Assembly: GCA_012513815.1 (NCBI GenBank)
Contig: JAAZBM010000015.1
Coordinates: forward strand, 1 to 64,000
Origin: Candidatus Sumerlaeota bacterium
Lineage (GTDB): Bacteria; Sumerlaeota; Sumerlaeia; Sumerlaeales; Sumerlaeaceae
Length of the DNA stretch: 64,000 bases
Direction of reading: 5' to 3'
Part shown: positions 16,711 to 26,246 of the stretch, one piece after another
Position numbering within the stretch: the stretch's first letter is position 1
Layout of the letters: each line of letters begins with the position of its first letter
Notes under the pieces: model-generated
Databases searched by the model: none
The model's input: only the letters and a program-made list of their open reading frames with translations
Told to the model about the DNA's origin: nothing
Program-made: the position numbers and the translations under genes

Positions 16711-18432
16711 ATGAAACGATTTCTTGCTTTACCTCTGGCGATAGCCGCCATAACCCTAACCGTGCCCGATGACGCGAACGCGCTTGTCTACGCCAGCCGC
16801 CTAACCAAAACCAACCAAACTGTCGGATTTGTGCTTAATAAAGCCGCAACCTCCGGGAGTGTCAACATCGTTGACCAAGCCGGTACTGTTGTTGCCACCA
16901 AGCCGCTCGTCGCCGCCGAACTCACCAAGGGGACTCACTCAGGAGTCCAACTTCCCGATATCTCAAATCTTGCATCGGGCACTTATACATGGAGTATAAC
17001 TGTCGGCGACAGTGCGGTGACAGTGCCAACGCTTATCACTAGCGACTCAAACCCGCCAAATCAATTCTACAGGCCATACGGACTGACGATTGACAATTAT
17101 TTCGATAGCCCAAACTTTGGAAACATCTATGTCGCGCAAGGACTGGGAGCTGCCGCAGGAACAACCAGAAGACTCACAACCAAGGGCGTCTATATGATGA
17201 ATGCGGCTTGTCAAGACTACGCGAATCAGGGAACAACCGGATATCAGGGAAATGTAGACTGGATTGCCGACGCGGATTCAAGCCCGAACAGAATCAGTGT
17301 CATACCTAACGGAAATGTCTTAATCACGGACTTCAAAGACGCGCATTCCGGCTTGTGGATGTTCGACACTATAAATCCATCCAACAATTTTTCCTCTGTT
17401 TTCTCAACCTCGCTCACCCGCTCAGCAACAGGCATCCTTTCAAACGGCAGCATTCAGGTTGCCGGAAACATTGGGCACGCACTCTACGACGGGGAAAAAC
17501 TCTTTACACTCGATGAAGACCTAGTTCCCCCAAGTGGCGTCAAATCCTCTCTGGCATCTTATGATTGGGATGGAATAACCCCTATCGACTTTGCGCCAAC
17601 TTTTATTTATAACAACAACCCGCAAAGATTCTATACCGCGGATGGGTCGTTAGCGTTTGACCCAAACGAGGGAATATGGGTTGGACTATACCGAGGAACT
17701 GACGCAAACACGAATCCGTCGCTTGTCCACTTCAAGAAAAACATCAATGACACTTACACGATGGACTATAACTCATCGGGAACGATTGGCGTCAACTACA
17801 GAGGTGCTATGGCTCTCACAAAAGATGGCAAACGTGTCGCTGTGACAAACAATGGTGTAATCAACATCTTTGATATCGATATAAGCGGAAGCCAACCAAA
17901 GACATCTGCCAATCCTGTCTATCAAATCACAGCATCTACAGGAAGTTCTTCTTACATTCGCTCTTTAGCTTTTGACGCCGCAGGAAATCTTTATTTTGCG
18001 TCACGTGTCACTGAACGTTTGCGCGGTTATGCTCTGCCACAGACAGCAACATCTTACAGCACGCCGGCGCCCTCAAGTCAGGCAAGTATTGCTGTGACCA
18101 ATGCGGAAGTCACCATCGACACGGGCGACACTGGCGCAACAATCACGGACGCCAACGGAAACCCATTGCCCTCATACTTCCCCAAAGGGACAACGGTTCC
18201 CATCAAAATTTGGATGGCACCCGAATTCAACGTCGTCCGTCTGCTTGCCAACGGCAATTCCGTCGTCCTCGACCGGAGAAAACAGAATAGTGCGGCATTA
18301 ATCAACGTGGCCGCCGAACCGGCAGCCATGGAGTCCATCACATATAACTTTGTGTGCGATCAGGACAACAACACACTCGAACTGACAGCGCTTGAAGTCC
18401 CTGTCACCATGTCCGAACTGAGTATCGAATAA
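16711..18432 (+). CDS. Secreted propeller-like protein with N-terminal Ig-like domain
   Basis: A signal peptide (about 1-24, ending ANA) precedes a beta-rich domain of about 90 residues (SGSVNIVDQAGTVVATKPL...ASGTYTWSITVG) that resembles FlgD-type Ig modules. The following 350 residues read as a beta-propeller with NHL-like phrases (FYRPYGLTIDN, GNIYVAQG, SLAFDPNEGIWVGLYRG, RSLAFDAAGNLYFASRV). A final Ig-like segment follows. No catalytic motif is seen, so a surface or extracellular binding role is inferred. GGAAGG nine bases before the ATG is a good binding site. AT-rich DNA precedes it, and a strong terminator follows. Confidence 0.65.
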   Translation: MKRFLALPLAIAAITLTVPDDANALVYASRLTKTNQTVGFVLNKAATSGSVNIVDQAGTVVATKPLVAAELTKGTHSGVQLPDISNLASGTYTWSITVGDSAVTVPTLITSDSNPPNQFYRPYGLTIDNYFDSPNFGNIYVAQGLGAAAGTTRRLTTKGVYMMNAACQDYANQGTTGYQGNVDWIADADSSPNRISVIPNGNVLITDFKDAHSGLWMFDTINPSNNFSSVFSTSLTRSATGILSNGSIQVAGNIGHALYDGEKLFTLDEDLVPPSGVKSSLASYDWDGITPIDFAPTFIYNNNPQRFYTADGSLAFDPNEGIWVGLYRGTDANTNPSLVHFKKNINDTYTMDYNSSGTIGVNYRGAMALTKDGKRVAVTNNGVINIFDIDISGSQPKTSANPVYQITASTGSSSYIRSLAFDAAGNLYFASRVTERLRGYALPQTATSYSTPAPSSQASIAVTNAEVTIDTGDTGATITDANGNPLPSYFPKGTTVPIKIWMAPEFNVVRLLANGNSVVLDRRKQNSAALINVAAEPAAMESITYNFVCDQDNNTLELTALEVPVTMSELSIE

Positions 18433-18460
18433 CACAACCTCAAACATCACACAATAAAAG

Positions 18461-18497
18461 AATGCCGTATTGCAAACAACAATACGGCATTTCTTAT
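18461..18497 (+). terminator. Strong intrinsic terminator, possibly bidirectional
   Basis: Perfect 12-base-pair stem AATGCCGTATTG/CAATACGGCATT with a 7-base loop, 28 bases after the propeller-like gene. TTCTTATT follows on the plus strand and CTTTTATTG on the minus strand, so it may also end acpP transcripts. Confidence 0.8.
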
Positions 18498-18569
18498 TAA
18501 CGATAAATTGCGACGATGGTCACAAAAGAGCATCGAAAACTAAGCATCGGGGAACAAATGTCGGGATGA

Positions 18570-18821
18570 CTACTTGCCCGACTCCGCTTGCTTTGCCTCA
18601 ACATAAGCTACAGCGGCACCAACCGTTGTCAACTTCTGGGCTTCCTCATCAGGAATATCGATTTCAAGTTCTTCTTCAAGAGCCATTACCAATTCCACAA
18701 CATCCAAAGAATCCGCGCCAAGGTCATCCGTGAACGACGCTTCCATTGTGACTTGTTCCGGAGGAACAGACAACTGCTGTGCAACGATATTCTTTACTTT
18801 GTTCTCAATCTCTGCGGACAT
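18570..18821 (-). CDS. acpP: Acyl carrier protein
   Basis: Small acidic carrier of growing acyl chains in fatty-acid synthesis. The phosphopantetheine attachment site is Ser38 in [10 protein letters not shown], surrounded by the usual helix II acidic residues ([15 protein letters not shown]). 83 residues, with a slightly long AKQAESGK tail. GGATGG lies seven bases before the ATG. It is separate from fabF (58.5 kb), unlike the frequent acpP-fabF arrangement. Confidence 0.97.
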   Translation of the reverse strand: MSAEIENKVKNIVAQQLSVPPEQVTMEASFTDDLGADSLDVVELVMALEEELEIDIPDEEAQKLTTVGAAVAYVEAKQAESGK

Positions 18822-18999
18822 GGAAATTCCATCCTTTGCTATTATTGTTCTTTATGACGAGAATATTTCACGACATTTTTTACTCTCTATTGCATACAAA
18901 CAAAGAGCATATTTGCTTTCAATATTAATCTATTTTCGACTCAGCTAAAATATTCTCTAATGCAATATCCTGAGTTGAAACCGTCATAAAAATTATCTA

Positions 19000-19090
19000 T
19001 GGCGGAGAGAGTGGGATTTGAACCCACGGTACAGGGAACCCGTACACGCGCTCTCCAGGCGCGCTCCTTCAGCCACTCGGACATCTCTCC
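19000..19090 (-). tRNA. tRNA-Ser(GGA)
   Basis: 91 bases with encoded CCA on the minus strand. The acceptor stem GGAGAGA/TCTCTCC with discriminator G, the D-arm, the anticodon loop CTGGAGA (anticodon GGA), a long variable arm (TGTACGGGTTCCCTGTACC) and the T-arm GTGGGTTCAAATCCCAC are clear. Confidence 0.97.
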
Positions 19091-19131
19091 GCTACGAACT
19101 CTTATTTGCAGAATTCATAACTTTTTATTCA

Positions 19132-20484
19132 TCAACGCAAAGCCAAATGCAAAATAAACACAAGGGCGACAAGATACAGTATCGGTTTGACCTCGCGGCC
19201 ACGCCCCGAAAACAACTTCAAAAAGGCGTAAAGGATGAACCCGAAGGCAATTCCCTCGGCGATGCTGAAGGTCAGCACCATCATCAGAACCGTGAAGAAC
19301 GCCGGCAAGCTGTCGGTGATATCGTCAAAGTTTACATTGCGCAGTTCCCCAAGCATCATCGAACCGACCAGAATCAGCGCGACGGAGCCAACTTCAATGG
19401 GAACCAAATCAATCAGCGGTTGGAAGAACAGCATCACCGCGAACATCAACGCCGTGACAACCGAGCTTAGGCCCGTGCGGCCACCTGACGCGATCCCGGC
19501 GGCACTCTCAATATACACCGTCGGAACGGATGTTCCAATGCAAGCGCCACCCATCGTCGTCAGTGACGAGGTTAGCATCGCCCGACGAAAGCCCGGAGCG
19601 ACACCATCGGGCGGAGCAAGATTCGCCTTGCGGGACAACCCAAGCAATACCCCAACGCCATCAAAAAAGCCAATCAGTGTGATGGTGAAAATGACCTGAA
19701 ACATGTCAAGATTCATCAATCCCTGAAAATCAACTTTGCCGACAACGAAGCGTGGCAGTTTGACAACGGGCGAGAAACAGGCCCCCAACGACTCGGGAAC
19801 GCGACTGATGCCAACGAACATGCACACAACCGTCATCACAAGCAAGGTCAGGAACAGAGCCCCCGGAATCTTGCGAGCCATCAGAATGCCGCCAAGAATC
19901 ACACCGCCAATCGTCACCAAAACGCGGGGGTGCAGCATATTCCCCAATGCGACATAAGTCGACTCATGGGCGACAATCACGCCGCCATTTTTCAATCCGA
20001 TGAAGGTAATAAACAGCCCAATACCGGCCGTGATGCTCAGGCGCAGAACAAGTGGCATGGACTCAACAATCTTTCGCCAAGCATCGGTCAACACAATCAG
20101 AAACAGAATGAAGCCCGCGACGACTGTCGCCGCAAATGCCGTCGCCGAGGGGACGGACATCGAATCGCAGACCGTATAGGAAAAGTAGGCGGCCAAACCC
20201 AAACCGGGTGCGAGCGCAATCGGCATATTCGCGAGTAAACCCATCAACAGAGTGCCGCCAAAGACAACCATGATTACCGAGCTAATGGCAATATCTTTGG
20301 GCATCCCAACATGAGTGTAGAATGTCGGCAAAACAATCGCGACATAACCCATCGTTGCGAATGTAGTCAGGCCGCCAATGAACTCCTGACGCAACGAACT
20401 GCCACGTCCCTTTATCTGAAAGATTCGTTCCAACAATGTCTGTTTCTCTATAGTCGAATCCTGTTCACTCGCTCTGTCCGTCAA
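19132..20484 (-). CDS. NCS2-family purine/nucleobase permease (AzgA-like)
   Basis: Inner-membrane symporter of the NCS2 family, AzgA branch, importing adenine, guanine or hypoxanthine. It has about 12 hydrophobic segments. The N-terminal FIGGLTTFATMGYVAIVLP, the ALAPGLGLAAYFSY segment and VYIESAAGIASGGRTG (about residue 330) are typical of this branch. The start is a TTG at 20484 with AGAGGTG five bases upstream; no better start exists before the first helix. It stands alone between a tRNA and the terminator of the next gene. Exact substrate cannot be read from sequence. Confidence 0.88.
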   Translation of the reverse strand: MTDRASEQDSTIEKQTLLERIFQIKGRGSSLRQEFIGGLTTFATMGYVAIVLPTFYTHVGMPKDIAISSVIMVVFGGTLLMGLLANMPIALAPGLGLAAYFSYTVCDSMSVPSATAFAATVVAGFILFLIVLTDAWRKIVESMPLVLRLSITAGIGLFITFIGLKNGGVIVAHESTYVALGNMLHPRVLVTIGGVILGGILMARKIPGALFLTLLVMTVVCMFVGISRVPESLGACFSPVVKLPRFVVGKVDFQGLMNLDMFQVIFTITLIGFFDGVGVLLGLSRKANLAPPDGVAPGFRRAMLTSSLTTMGGACIGTSVPTVYIESAAGIASGGRTGLSSVVTALMFAVMLFFQPLIDLVPIEVGSVALILVGSMMLGELRNVNFDDITDSLPAFFTVLMMVLTFSIAEGIAFGFILYAFLKLFSGRGREVKPILYLVALVFILHLALR

Positions 20485-20518
20485 CGACGCACCTCTTCTC
20501 TGTCTACTCAGAATATAT

Positions 20519-20558
20519 ACAAAAAATCCCCATCCAAAAAGAAAATTGGACGGGGATT
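20519..20558 (-). terminator. Intrinsic terminator of the low-complexity exported protein gene
   Basis: Stem of 13 pairs (AATCCCCATCCAA/TTGGACGGGGATT) with an 8-base loop, 25 bases past the minus-strand stop. The single imperfect pair becomes G-U in the minus-strand RNA. TTTTTTGTATA follows on that strand. Confidence 0.83.
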
Positions 20559-20582
20559 CTCATTTTTTCTATTTTCGAAAAA

Positions 20583-21722
20583 CTACCGACGCCAGGGAGC
20601 ATCTCCACTATTGGACGATACCGGCGCGGAACTTGCGCTGCTGTCGTTTGCCAAACTCGCGATGACATCAGCTGCGGACGCGACGCCCGAACCCGATGTA
20701 GTGCCCTTATCCGTCGCAGGGGCGGCTTCAGCAGCCGTAGTGGGAGTTTCGGTGGTTTGTTCTGCTTTTTCAGTAGGAGCGGCAGCGGCCTCTTCACCGG
20801 CGGCCGGAGTCGCTTCGGCAGCAGCCGGGGTCTCTTCCGGAATCACCGGAGTCGGAACGGAGGTTGTCGCAATGGTGTTCTTCTCGGGCGAAATAATCAT
20901 CACGCGCCAGTTATCAGAAATCAGCATCATATCAAAAACAACACGCAAGGTCTGACCAGTTTTGTAGGTCAAATCGGCGAACACACGGCAACCCTCACCA
21001 CGAACGTTGCACGTGATAAGCATACGCTTGACGGTTCCATCTTGTGTCATTTTATCCAGAAGTTCCTTGAACGAAACACCACGAGTGACACTTTCCGCGC
21101 CAAGATAGAATTCCTGCTGCGCGGGAACAAGCATCTGTTGCGCGCGGGAATATAAGCCCTTGTTGGCGACATGAATAAACAGTGTCGCGGCCTGCTTGGC
21201 CTTGCCAACAAGCTCTTCGAGACGTGCTTTTTCTTTTGCCAAATCATCGGCGGCCTTGCGCTCGGCGGCTGTCAACTTTTCCTTCTGAGCGGTCTTCGGA
21301 GCAACCTCGTCCTTTTTAGGTTCGTCAGCTTTTTTGGTATCGGCCTTCGGTGCTTCGTCGGCCTTTACATCGGCGTCATCAGCCTTTGGCGTCTCATCTT
21401 TCTTTGGTTCATCGGCCTTCTTGTTGTCATCCTTCGGAGCCGCATTTGCGGACTGACGGCGAGCATTCGAGGAACGGCGAGGTGAAGGCGTGGCCTCCGC
21501 GGCATTAGCGCCACTTCTCCCCACAGTAGTCTGCTGCGCCGGAGCCATTTGCGGAGCGCCGTTCTGTGCTTGGTTCTGATGACCACGGAAGATGCGGTTA
21601 AACAAGGACGGACGTGGAGTCGCCTCGATAACCATGGGCTGCTGACCCCGTTGCTGCTGACTCCACGCGGAACCGCCAATCATCAATAAAACAGCGAGAA
21701 CAAATACGTGTAAGAATCTCAT
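20583..21722 (-). CDS. Exported low-complexity protein with NTF2-like domain
   Basis: A signal peptide (about 1-21, ending AWS) is followed by a disordered Gln/Ala/Pro stretch. A Lys/Asp/Glu-rich segment with repeated KADEPKKDE units comes next (about 98-145), then a short coiled coil (AERKAADDLAKEKARLEEL). A globular domain (about 170-275; TLFIHVANKGLYSRAQQML...FKELLDKMTQDG...RVVFDMMLISDNWRVMIIS) resembles DUF4878/NTF2-like folds. A 100-residue Ala/Thr/Glu/Pro tail ends the protein. No known function; a periplasmic linker-tethered domain is inferred. It is a single-gene unit with its own terminator. Confidence 0.6.
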   Translation of the reverse strand: MRFLHVFVLAVLLMIGGSAWSQQQRGQQPMVIEATPRPSLFNRIFRGHQNQAQNGAPQMAPAQQTTVGRSGANAAEATPSPRRSSNARRQSANAAPKDDNKKADEPKKDETPKADDADVKADEAPKADTKKADEPKKDEVAPKTAQKEKLTAAERKAADDLAKEKARLEELVGKAKQAATLFIHVANKGLYSRAQQMLVPAQQEFYLGAESVTRGVSFKELLDKMTQDGTVKRMLITCNVRGEGCRVFADLTYKTGQTLRVVFDMMLISDNWRVMIISPEKNTIATTSVPTPVIPEETPAAAEATPAAGEEAAAAPTEKAEQTTETPTTAAEAAPATDKGTTSGSGVASAADVIASLANDSSASSAPVSSNSGDAPWRR

Positions 21723-21829
21723 TTTTAATTTCCTTTATCCAAACTCATCTTGATACCCTCAGATATCAAAAATGTCAACTTTTAACTACCACCCAAAACT
21801 ACTCTCATATTTCCATTATTTTACGAAAA

Positions 21830-24800
21830 CTACATTTCTTTGTCGGAACTCGGAGCATAGTCATAGTAGTAATTGTCGGTTTCATCGGTTTCGGGTACCA
21901 GATCAGTCACATCGGTGATGATACCAAGCAACTGCCCATCCGGGATAGCGCCTTGGCTCTCGATGTGGATCGCCACCTCGGCGCCTGCCGCAAGCGATGT
22001 CACATTCTGACCACCGGCAATCGCTGTGTTACGATAGAAGAATCCGGTCTTTTTCTGGAAACTTCCCGTCCAAACTTCGGTCCAGAACGAGTTGCAGGCG
22101 GTTGTACCGGCGTTCTTAACGCGACCGGTAACAATAACCTTCGACTCCGAACGTGTCACCGTCGGGCGCTCTTTCCAGACAAGGTTTACCTTGCCGCTGT
22201 CGGGAGTAATGAGCGACAAACGACCTGTAGCATAGGCCAAGCGATTGTCGAGCGGGCGCTCGTCGCCGGGATTCGCGCTCACAGCTGTACGGTTCACGAC
22301 GACAACCGGCGTATACATACCATCGCCAACGGAGTTGATAACCTTCTTGACGACATATGTCTTCTGTTCACCAACCGCGGGACCGTCTACCACTTCGCTC
22401 TTGGTCAGCGTGATGCCGGAACGGATAAAGTCGATGCCACCTGTCTGCGAGCCAAACAGTTCAAGCCAGATTTTGCCGCAATCCTTTGTGCCCTGATTCA
22501 GCACACTCACCGTCCAAGTCAGTGTCTGACCCGGCTGCACCTGATTCGGCGCGAGACTTTTGCTATCGATGCTCAGCGACTTGACCACTAAATCAACGCC
22601 GCTCTTTTTACCCGGAGGCAGAATCGCCGGTTTGTAAAGCATCTGACAATTATTGGTCTCGTTTGTCTCGGGCACAACGTCTGTGCTGTCAACAATGCAT
22701 GCCAACGCGCGCTTGTCCACACCGGCGGGCACACGTCCCGAAAGGGTGAATTCCTGCGTTCCGCCGGATGCCAGATTCATCACGACATAACCGCCGCCAA
22801 TGGTACCTTGCGGCATCAGTGTTCCCTCGGCGGTCAACGTCCCGTAGAAAACCTCGACCCAGAATTTGCCCGAAGCGCCCGGACCGACATTCTTAACTGT
22901 CCCGGTCACATCAACCCAAGTGTTATCCGTCGCCTTGACCGCGAAGTTGACATCCCCCGAAATCTGCAAATCGCAGACACCGGTTTTCGGGTTACGAACA
23001 TGGATGCGCTTGTAAGGCAGCGGCGCCCAGTTGTTCAGATAGTTGTAAATTTCCTTCAACGCGCCCGGCGATGTCTGACGATTCACCGACGGAATCAGCG
23101 TGTAAACGCCATCCGGCACTGTGTTCAAGCGCAACGTCCCGGGATTCAGAATCGTCTGCGTCTTCGCCGCAAGTCCTGTTGTGTGCCTGTAGGAGTTCGT
23201 GATTGTTCCGCCAAAACGCACTTGATCAAAGCCGCCTGTTTTGCTTGCGAATAACTCGCACCAGAAAGGTTCGGTAACCAACTCGGAGCTCTTCACGCCC
23301 CACGCAAAATCAACATACGCGCCCGGCGCAATCGTCGAGCTTACGCCCTTGGTGAAGTCCGCAACTTTCAGTTCAATGTCAAACGGCGTAGGCGTCGCTG
23401 ACCACATATCATTCATCATACCAAAGTCGAGATTTCGGTCGTAGCCCTCGCCGCCAAACAGCCAAAGCCAACCTTCGCCATCAACCCAACCCTGAGCATA
23501 GCCACGGCCACCCGGGGTGTCGCCGACATAAGCCTTGCCAACCTCGCCATAAAGACCACGAGAATCCTTTTTCAGGCTTCCGGCCCAGTAGGCCCACTTA
23601 TCCTTGGAGCTGTCATAGCACCACAAATCATTCAGCCAACCCTGATTGCCTTCGACATCGGCGCCATAACCACCAAGCACCCAGAAACGACCATCAAGCG
23701 CCTGCCAGCCTGTGCTGCCCGAACGCGAACCGGGCATTCCTGTCGATGTGAAGACACCGGCCGTGGCCTTGACTGTCGGAACATTACCAACATTGCGACC
23801 ACTCACCCATGTCCAGTTGCCACTTGTGGGGCTATACATCCACAAATCGCACAAATCAACACCACCATCCTGCGCGCTCTGCGAACCGGTGCTGTCATAA
23901 CCATAACCGCCATACAGCCACAGATTCCCTTCATCGTCAACCCAGCCACAGCTATCGACACGTGCGCCCGGGCAAGATGACGACGATGCGACACCCTTTG
24001 TGCCATAAACACCACCGACATTCGCCGACGAAGAACCACTCACCCATGTCCACATTGCGGTCTGAGGATCAAAAACCCACAAATCGTTGCCTTTGTCTAC
24101 ACGGGGATTTTTCTCATTCAGTTGACCGCCGAACAGCCACAAACGCCCATCAGCTGTCACCCAACTCTGGCCACGCATACGGCCACCGGGGTTATTGCTC
24201 GCCTCAGCCTTGCCCTTGCGTCCATAGACTGCGGCTTCATTCAATCCACGTGTTCCCTTCCTCAGCGTCCATTCGCAGGTCTCACTGTTCATCCGCCACA
24301 AATCGCTCGCGAAACCGGCGGTGCCGCCGATGTAGTGCGAGTAACCACCATAAAGCCACAAACCGCCATCTGGCGTTGACCAGCAGAACTGACCAAAACG
24401 ACCGCCGGGATATCTGTTGGAGAAAGCGGGAGAAATCAAATCTGAACCACCAACCCAAATCCAGTCGTAAGTATCGGGGTCAAACCACCACAAATCGCCC
24501 AAGATGCCGCTGTCGCCGTTACCATCGAAACCGTAACCACCATACATCCACATCTTGCCATCGGGCGTCACCCAGTTCGCGCCAAACTCGCGCGACCCCG
24601 GCCAACCACCGCTCGCCTCGCCAAAGTTGCCATAGTAACCGCCCGGATTCTGCATCAGAACGCCATCAATCCAAGCCCACTTATGGGACACAGGATTGAA
24701 TGCCCACTGGTCACTCAGGCTGACATTACGCATACGCGCGTCAACGCCATATCCGCCAAAAATACGCATCAGGCCATTGTTGTCTTTGCAGAACGCCACG

Positions 24801-26152
24801 GAGCCACGGCCACCCGGAGTGAAGTCCGCGCCATACTCGCCACTACCACCGGCATAAGAGCTATAGTCGATGCCATCGTCGCCGTTGTACCAAGTCCAGT
24901 TGCCGCTCGTCACATCATAGTTCCAAACATCATTGAGCCAGCCCTTGACCTTAGGCTCTTTGCCAAAGCCCGAGCCGCCAAACAGCCACAAACTCTTCTT
25001 GTCCGCGCTAATCCATCCCGCGCCATTCGAGCGGCCACCCGGCCAATTCTCGAAAGCGCTAACGCCCTTCGTGCCAAAATTGCCCGGAGCGCCATTCGTC
25101 GTGTCATATGTGACCGAGCCACCAATGCAACCCCAATGGAGCGACTCGTAAACATCAAAGCACCAGAGGTCGTTCAGCGAACCGAAATTACCATTGCAAT
25201 CATAACCTTCACCACCAAAAACCCACAGCCAACCATCGGCGCTTTTCCAAGCCGTCATGCTGCGGCGGGCACCCGGAGTGTTGCTCGCTGCCGTTTTGCC
25301 CAATTCCTGCACCGAACCACGAGCACGAACACTGTCGGAGCCATGTGCCCACGCCCACATACCGGTATTCAAATTATAGCACCACAAATCATTCAGGACA
25401 TCGGCGTTGCCGTTTTTATCAAGACCATCACCGCCGAAAAGCCAAACCTCGTTTTCCTCGGGAACATACCAAGTGACACCGTTGTAGCGAGCTCCGGGCC
25501 AGTTTGATATGTCATATTTATACTTTGTCCCATAGATGCCCTTCGCACCGCAATAGGTATAACCATCGATGAAAGTCCAAACAAATGTCGAACGGTTATA
25601 GGCCCAAATATCATTCATGTCGCCCCAATAGCCTTCTTCGTCGACGCCCTTGCCGCCAAAGAACCAAAGTATGCCATTGCTGTCTGTCCATGTCATACTA
25701 TTGGAGTGACCACCGGGGAAATGGGGACGAGGAATCGGGTCGCCATGCTCATCAACTTCGTCACGATAAATGCCCGGCTCATCGCACAGGTAAGAGCCAT
25801 CCTCCCATGTCCAGTTTCCTGTCGATATATTATAGCTCCAAACATCGCACAGATAACCAAGGTCACCATTGGCATCATAGCCAAAGCCGCCCATCATCCA
25901 CATCTTGCCATCATTGGTATCCCAACAAAGTGCCCCATCACGGACACCGGGGAAATTGTTCGGGTCAGGAACACCGATTTTCCCGTAAACACCGGGAGTG
26001 TACAGCGTATCGAAACCGCCCTCCCATTGCCACAACTGGTCAACGGCAGCATCCTCCGCCGCGACAGCAACACTTGGTACTAAACTCAAGAGCGTGACTG
26101 CACCGACGAATAGAAAATGTGCCAAGTGGCAGACACTTGTGCTTATTTTCAT
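21830..26152 (-). CDS. Giant secreted protein: 12 Kelch repeats plus CARDB domains
   Basis: After a signal peptide (MKISTSVCHLAHFL...VAVAA) come 12 Kelch-type units of about 75-80 residues spanning about 35-970. Each has a PGxR-type turn followed by G-W-x-DG-x-LWLFGG-x-G-x-D...NDLW-Y...W-x-W-x-G. Twelve units would fit two six-bladed propellers. The C-terminal third holds about four CARDB-like Ig domains (for example VKNVGPGASGKFWVEVF, VLNQGTKDCGKIWLELF, VKNAGTTACNSFWTEVW), which usually mediate adhesion or protein binding. The track starts at a GTG (26167), but GAGGT is eight bases before the ATG at 26152, giving 1,440 residues. Secreted adhesin or carbohydrate-binding surface protein is inferred. 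Confidence 0.8.
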   Translation of the reverse strand: MKISTSVCHLAHFLFVGAVTLLSLVPSVAVAAEDAAVDQLWQWEGGFDTLYTPGVYGKIGVPDPNNFPGVRDGALCWDTNDGKMWMMGGFGYDANGDLGYLCDVWSYNISTGNWTWEDGSYLCDEPGIYRDEVDEHGDPIPRPHFPGGHSNSMTWTDSNGILWFFGGKGVDEEGYWGDMNDIWAYNRSTFVWTFIDGYTYCGAKGIYGTKYKYDISNWPGARYNGVTWYVPEENEVWLFGGDGLDKNGNADVLNDLWCYNLNTGMWAWAHGSDSVRARGSVQELGKTAASNTPGARRSMTAWKSADGWLWVFGGEGYDCNGNFGSLNDLWCFDVYESLHWGCIGGSVTYDTTNGAPGNFGTKGVSAFENWPGGRSNGAGWISADKKSLWLFGGSGFGKEPKVKGWLNDVWNYDVTSGNWTWYNGDDGIDYSSYAGGSGEYGADFTPGGRGSVAFCKDNNGLMRIFGGYGVDARMRNVSLSDQWAFNPVSHKWAWIDGVLMQNPGGYYGNFGEASGGWPGSREFGANWVTPDGKMWMYGGYGFDGNGDSGILGDLWWFDPDTYDWIWVGGSDLISPAFSNRYPGGRFGQFCWSTPDGGLWLYGGYSHYIGGTAGFASDLWRMNSETCEWTLRKGTRGLNEAAVYGRKGKAEASNNPGGRMRGQSWVTADGRLWLFGGQLNEKNPRVDKGNDLWVFDPQTAMWTWVSGSSSANVGGVYGTKGVASSSSCPGARVDSCGWVDDEGNLWLYGGYGYDSTGSQSAQDGGVDLCDLWMYSPTSGNWTWVSGRNVGNVPTVKATAGVFTSTGMPGSRSGSTGWQALDGRFWVLGGYGADVEGNQGWLNDLWCYDSSKDKWAYWAGSLKKDSRGLYGEVGKAYVGDTPGGRGYAQGWVDGEGWLWLFGGEGYDRNLDFGMMNDMWSATPTPFDIELKVADFTKGVSSTIAPGAYVDFAWGVKSSELVTEPFWCELFASKTGGFDQVRFGGTITNSYRHTTGLAAKTQTILNPGTLRLNTVPDGVYTLIPSVNRQTSPGALKEIYNYLNNWAPLPYKRIHVRNPKTGVCDLQISGDVNFAVKATDNTWVDVTGTVKNVGPGASGKFWVEVFYGTLTAEGTLMPQGTIGGGYVVMNLASGGTQEFTLSGRVPAGVDKRALACIVDSTDVVPETNETNNCQMLYKPAILPPGKKSGVDLVVKSLSIDSKSLAPNQVQPGQTLTWTVSVLNQGTKDCGKIWLELFGSQTGGIDFIRSGITLTKSEVVDGPAVGEQKTYVVKKVINSVGDGMYTPVVVVNRTAVSANPGDERPLDNRLAYATGRLSLITPDSGKVNLVWKERPTVTRSESKVIVTGRVKNAGTTACNSFWTEVWTGSFQKKTGFFYRNTAIAGGQNVTSLAAGAEVAIHIESQGAIPDGQLLGIITDVTDLVPETDETDNYYYDYAPSSDKEM

Positions 26153-26246
26153 GGGGAAATACCTCACAATTATAATCTTAACAATAGTCTACTGTCAAAA
26201 ATGAAGAATAAGCATTTTATTTGTGTAAACGCCCTACGGCACACTA

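Noticed and set aside
23809-25507. Long plus-strand ORFs opposite the Kelch gene
   Set aside because: They reflect the repeat structure of the Kelch gene on the other strand.
21830-26152. Repetitive DNA considered as a possible CRISPR or satellite array
   Set aside because: The period is about 230 bases and follows the protein repeats; there are no short identical repeats with unique spacers.
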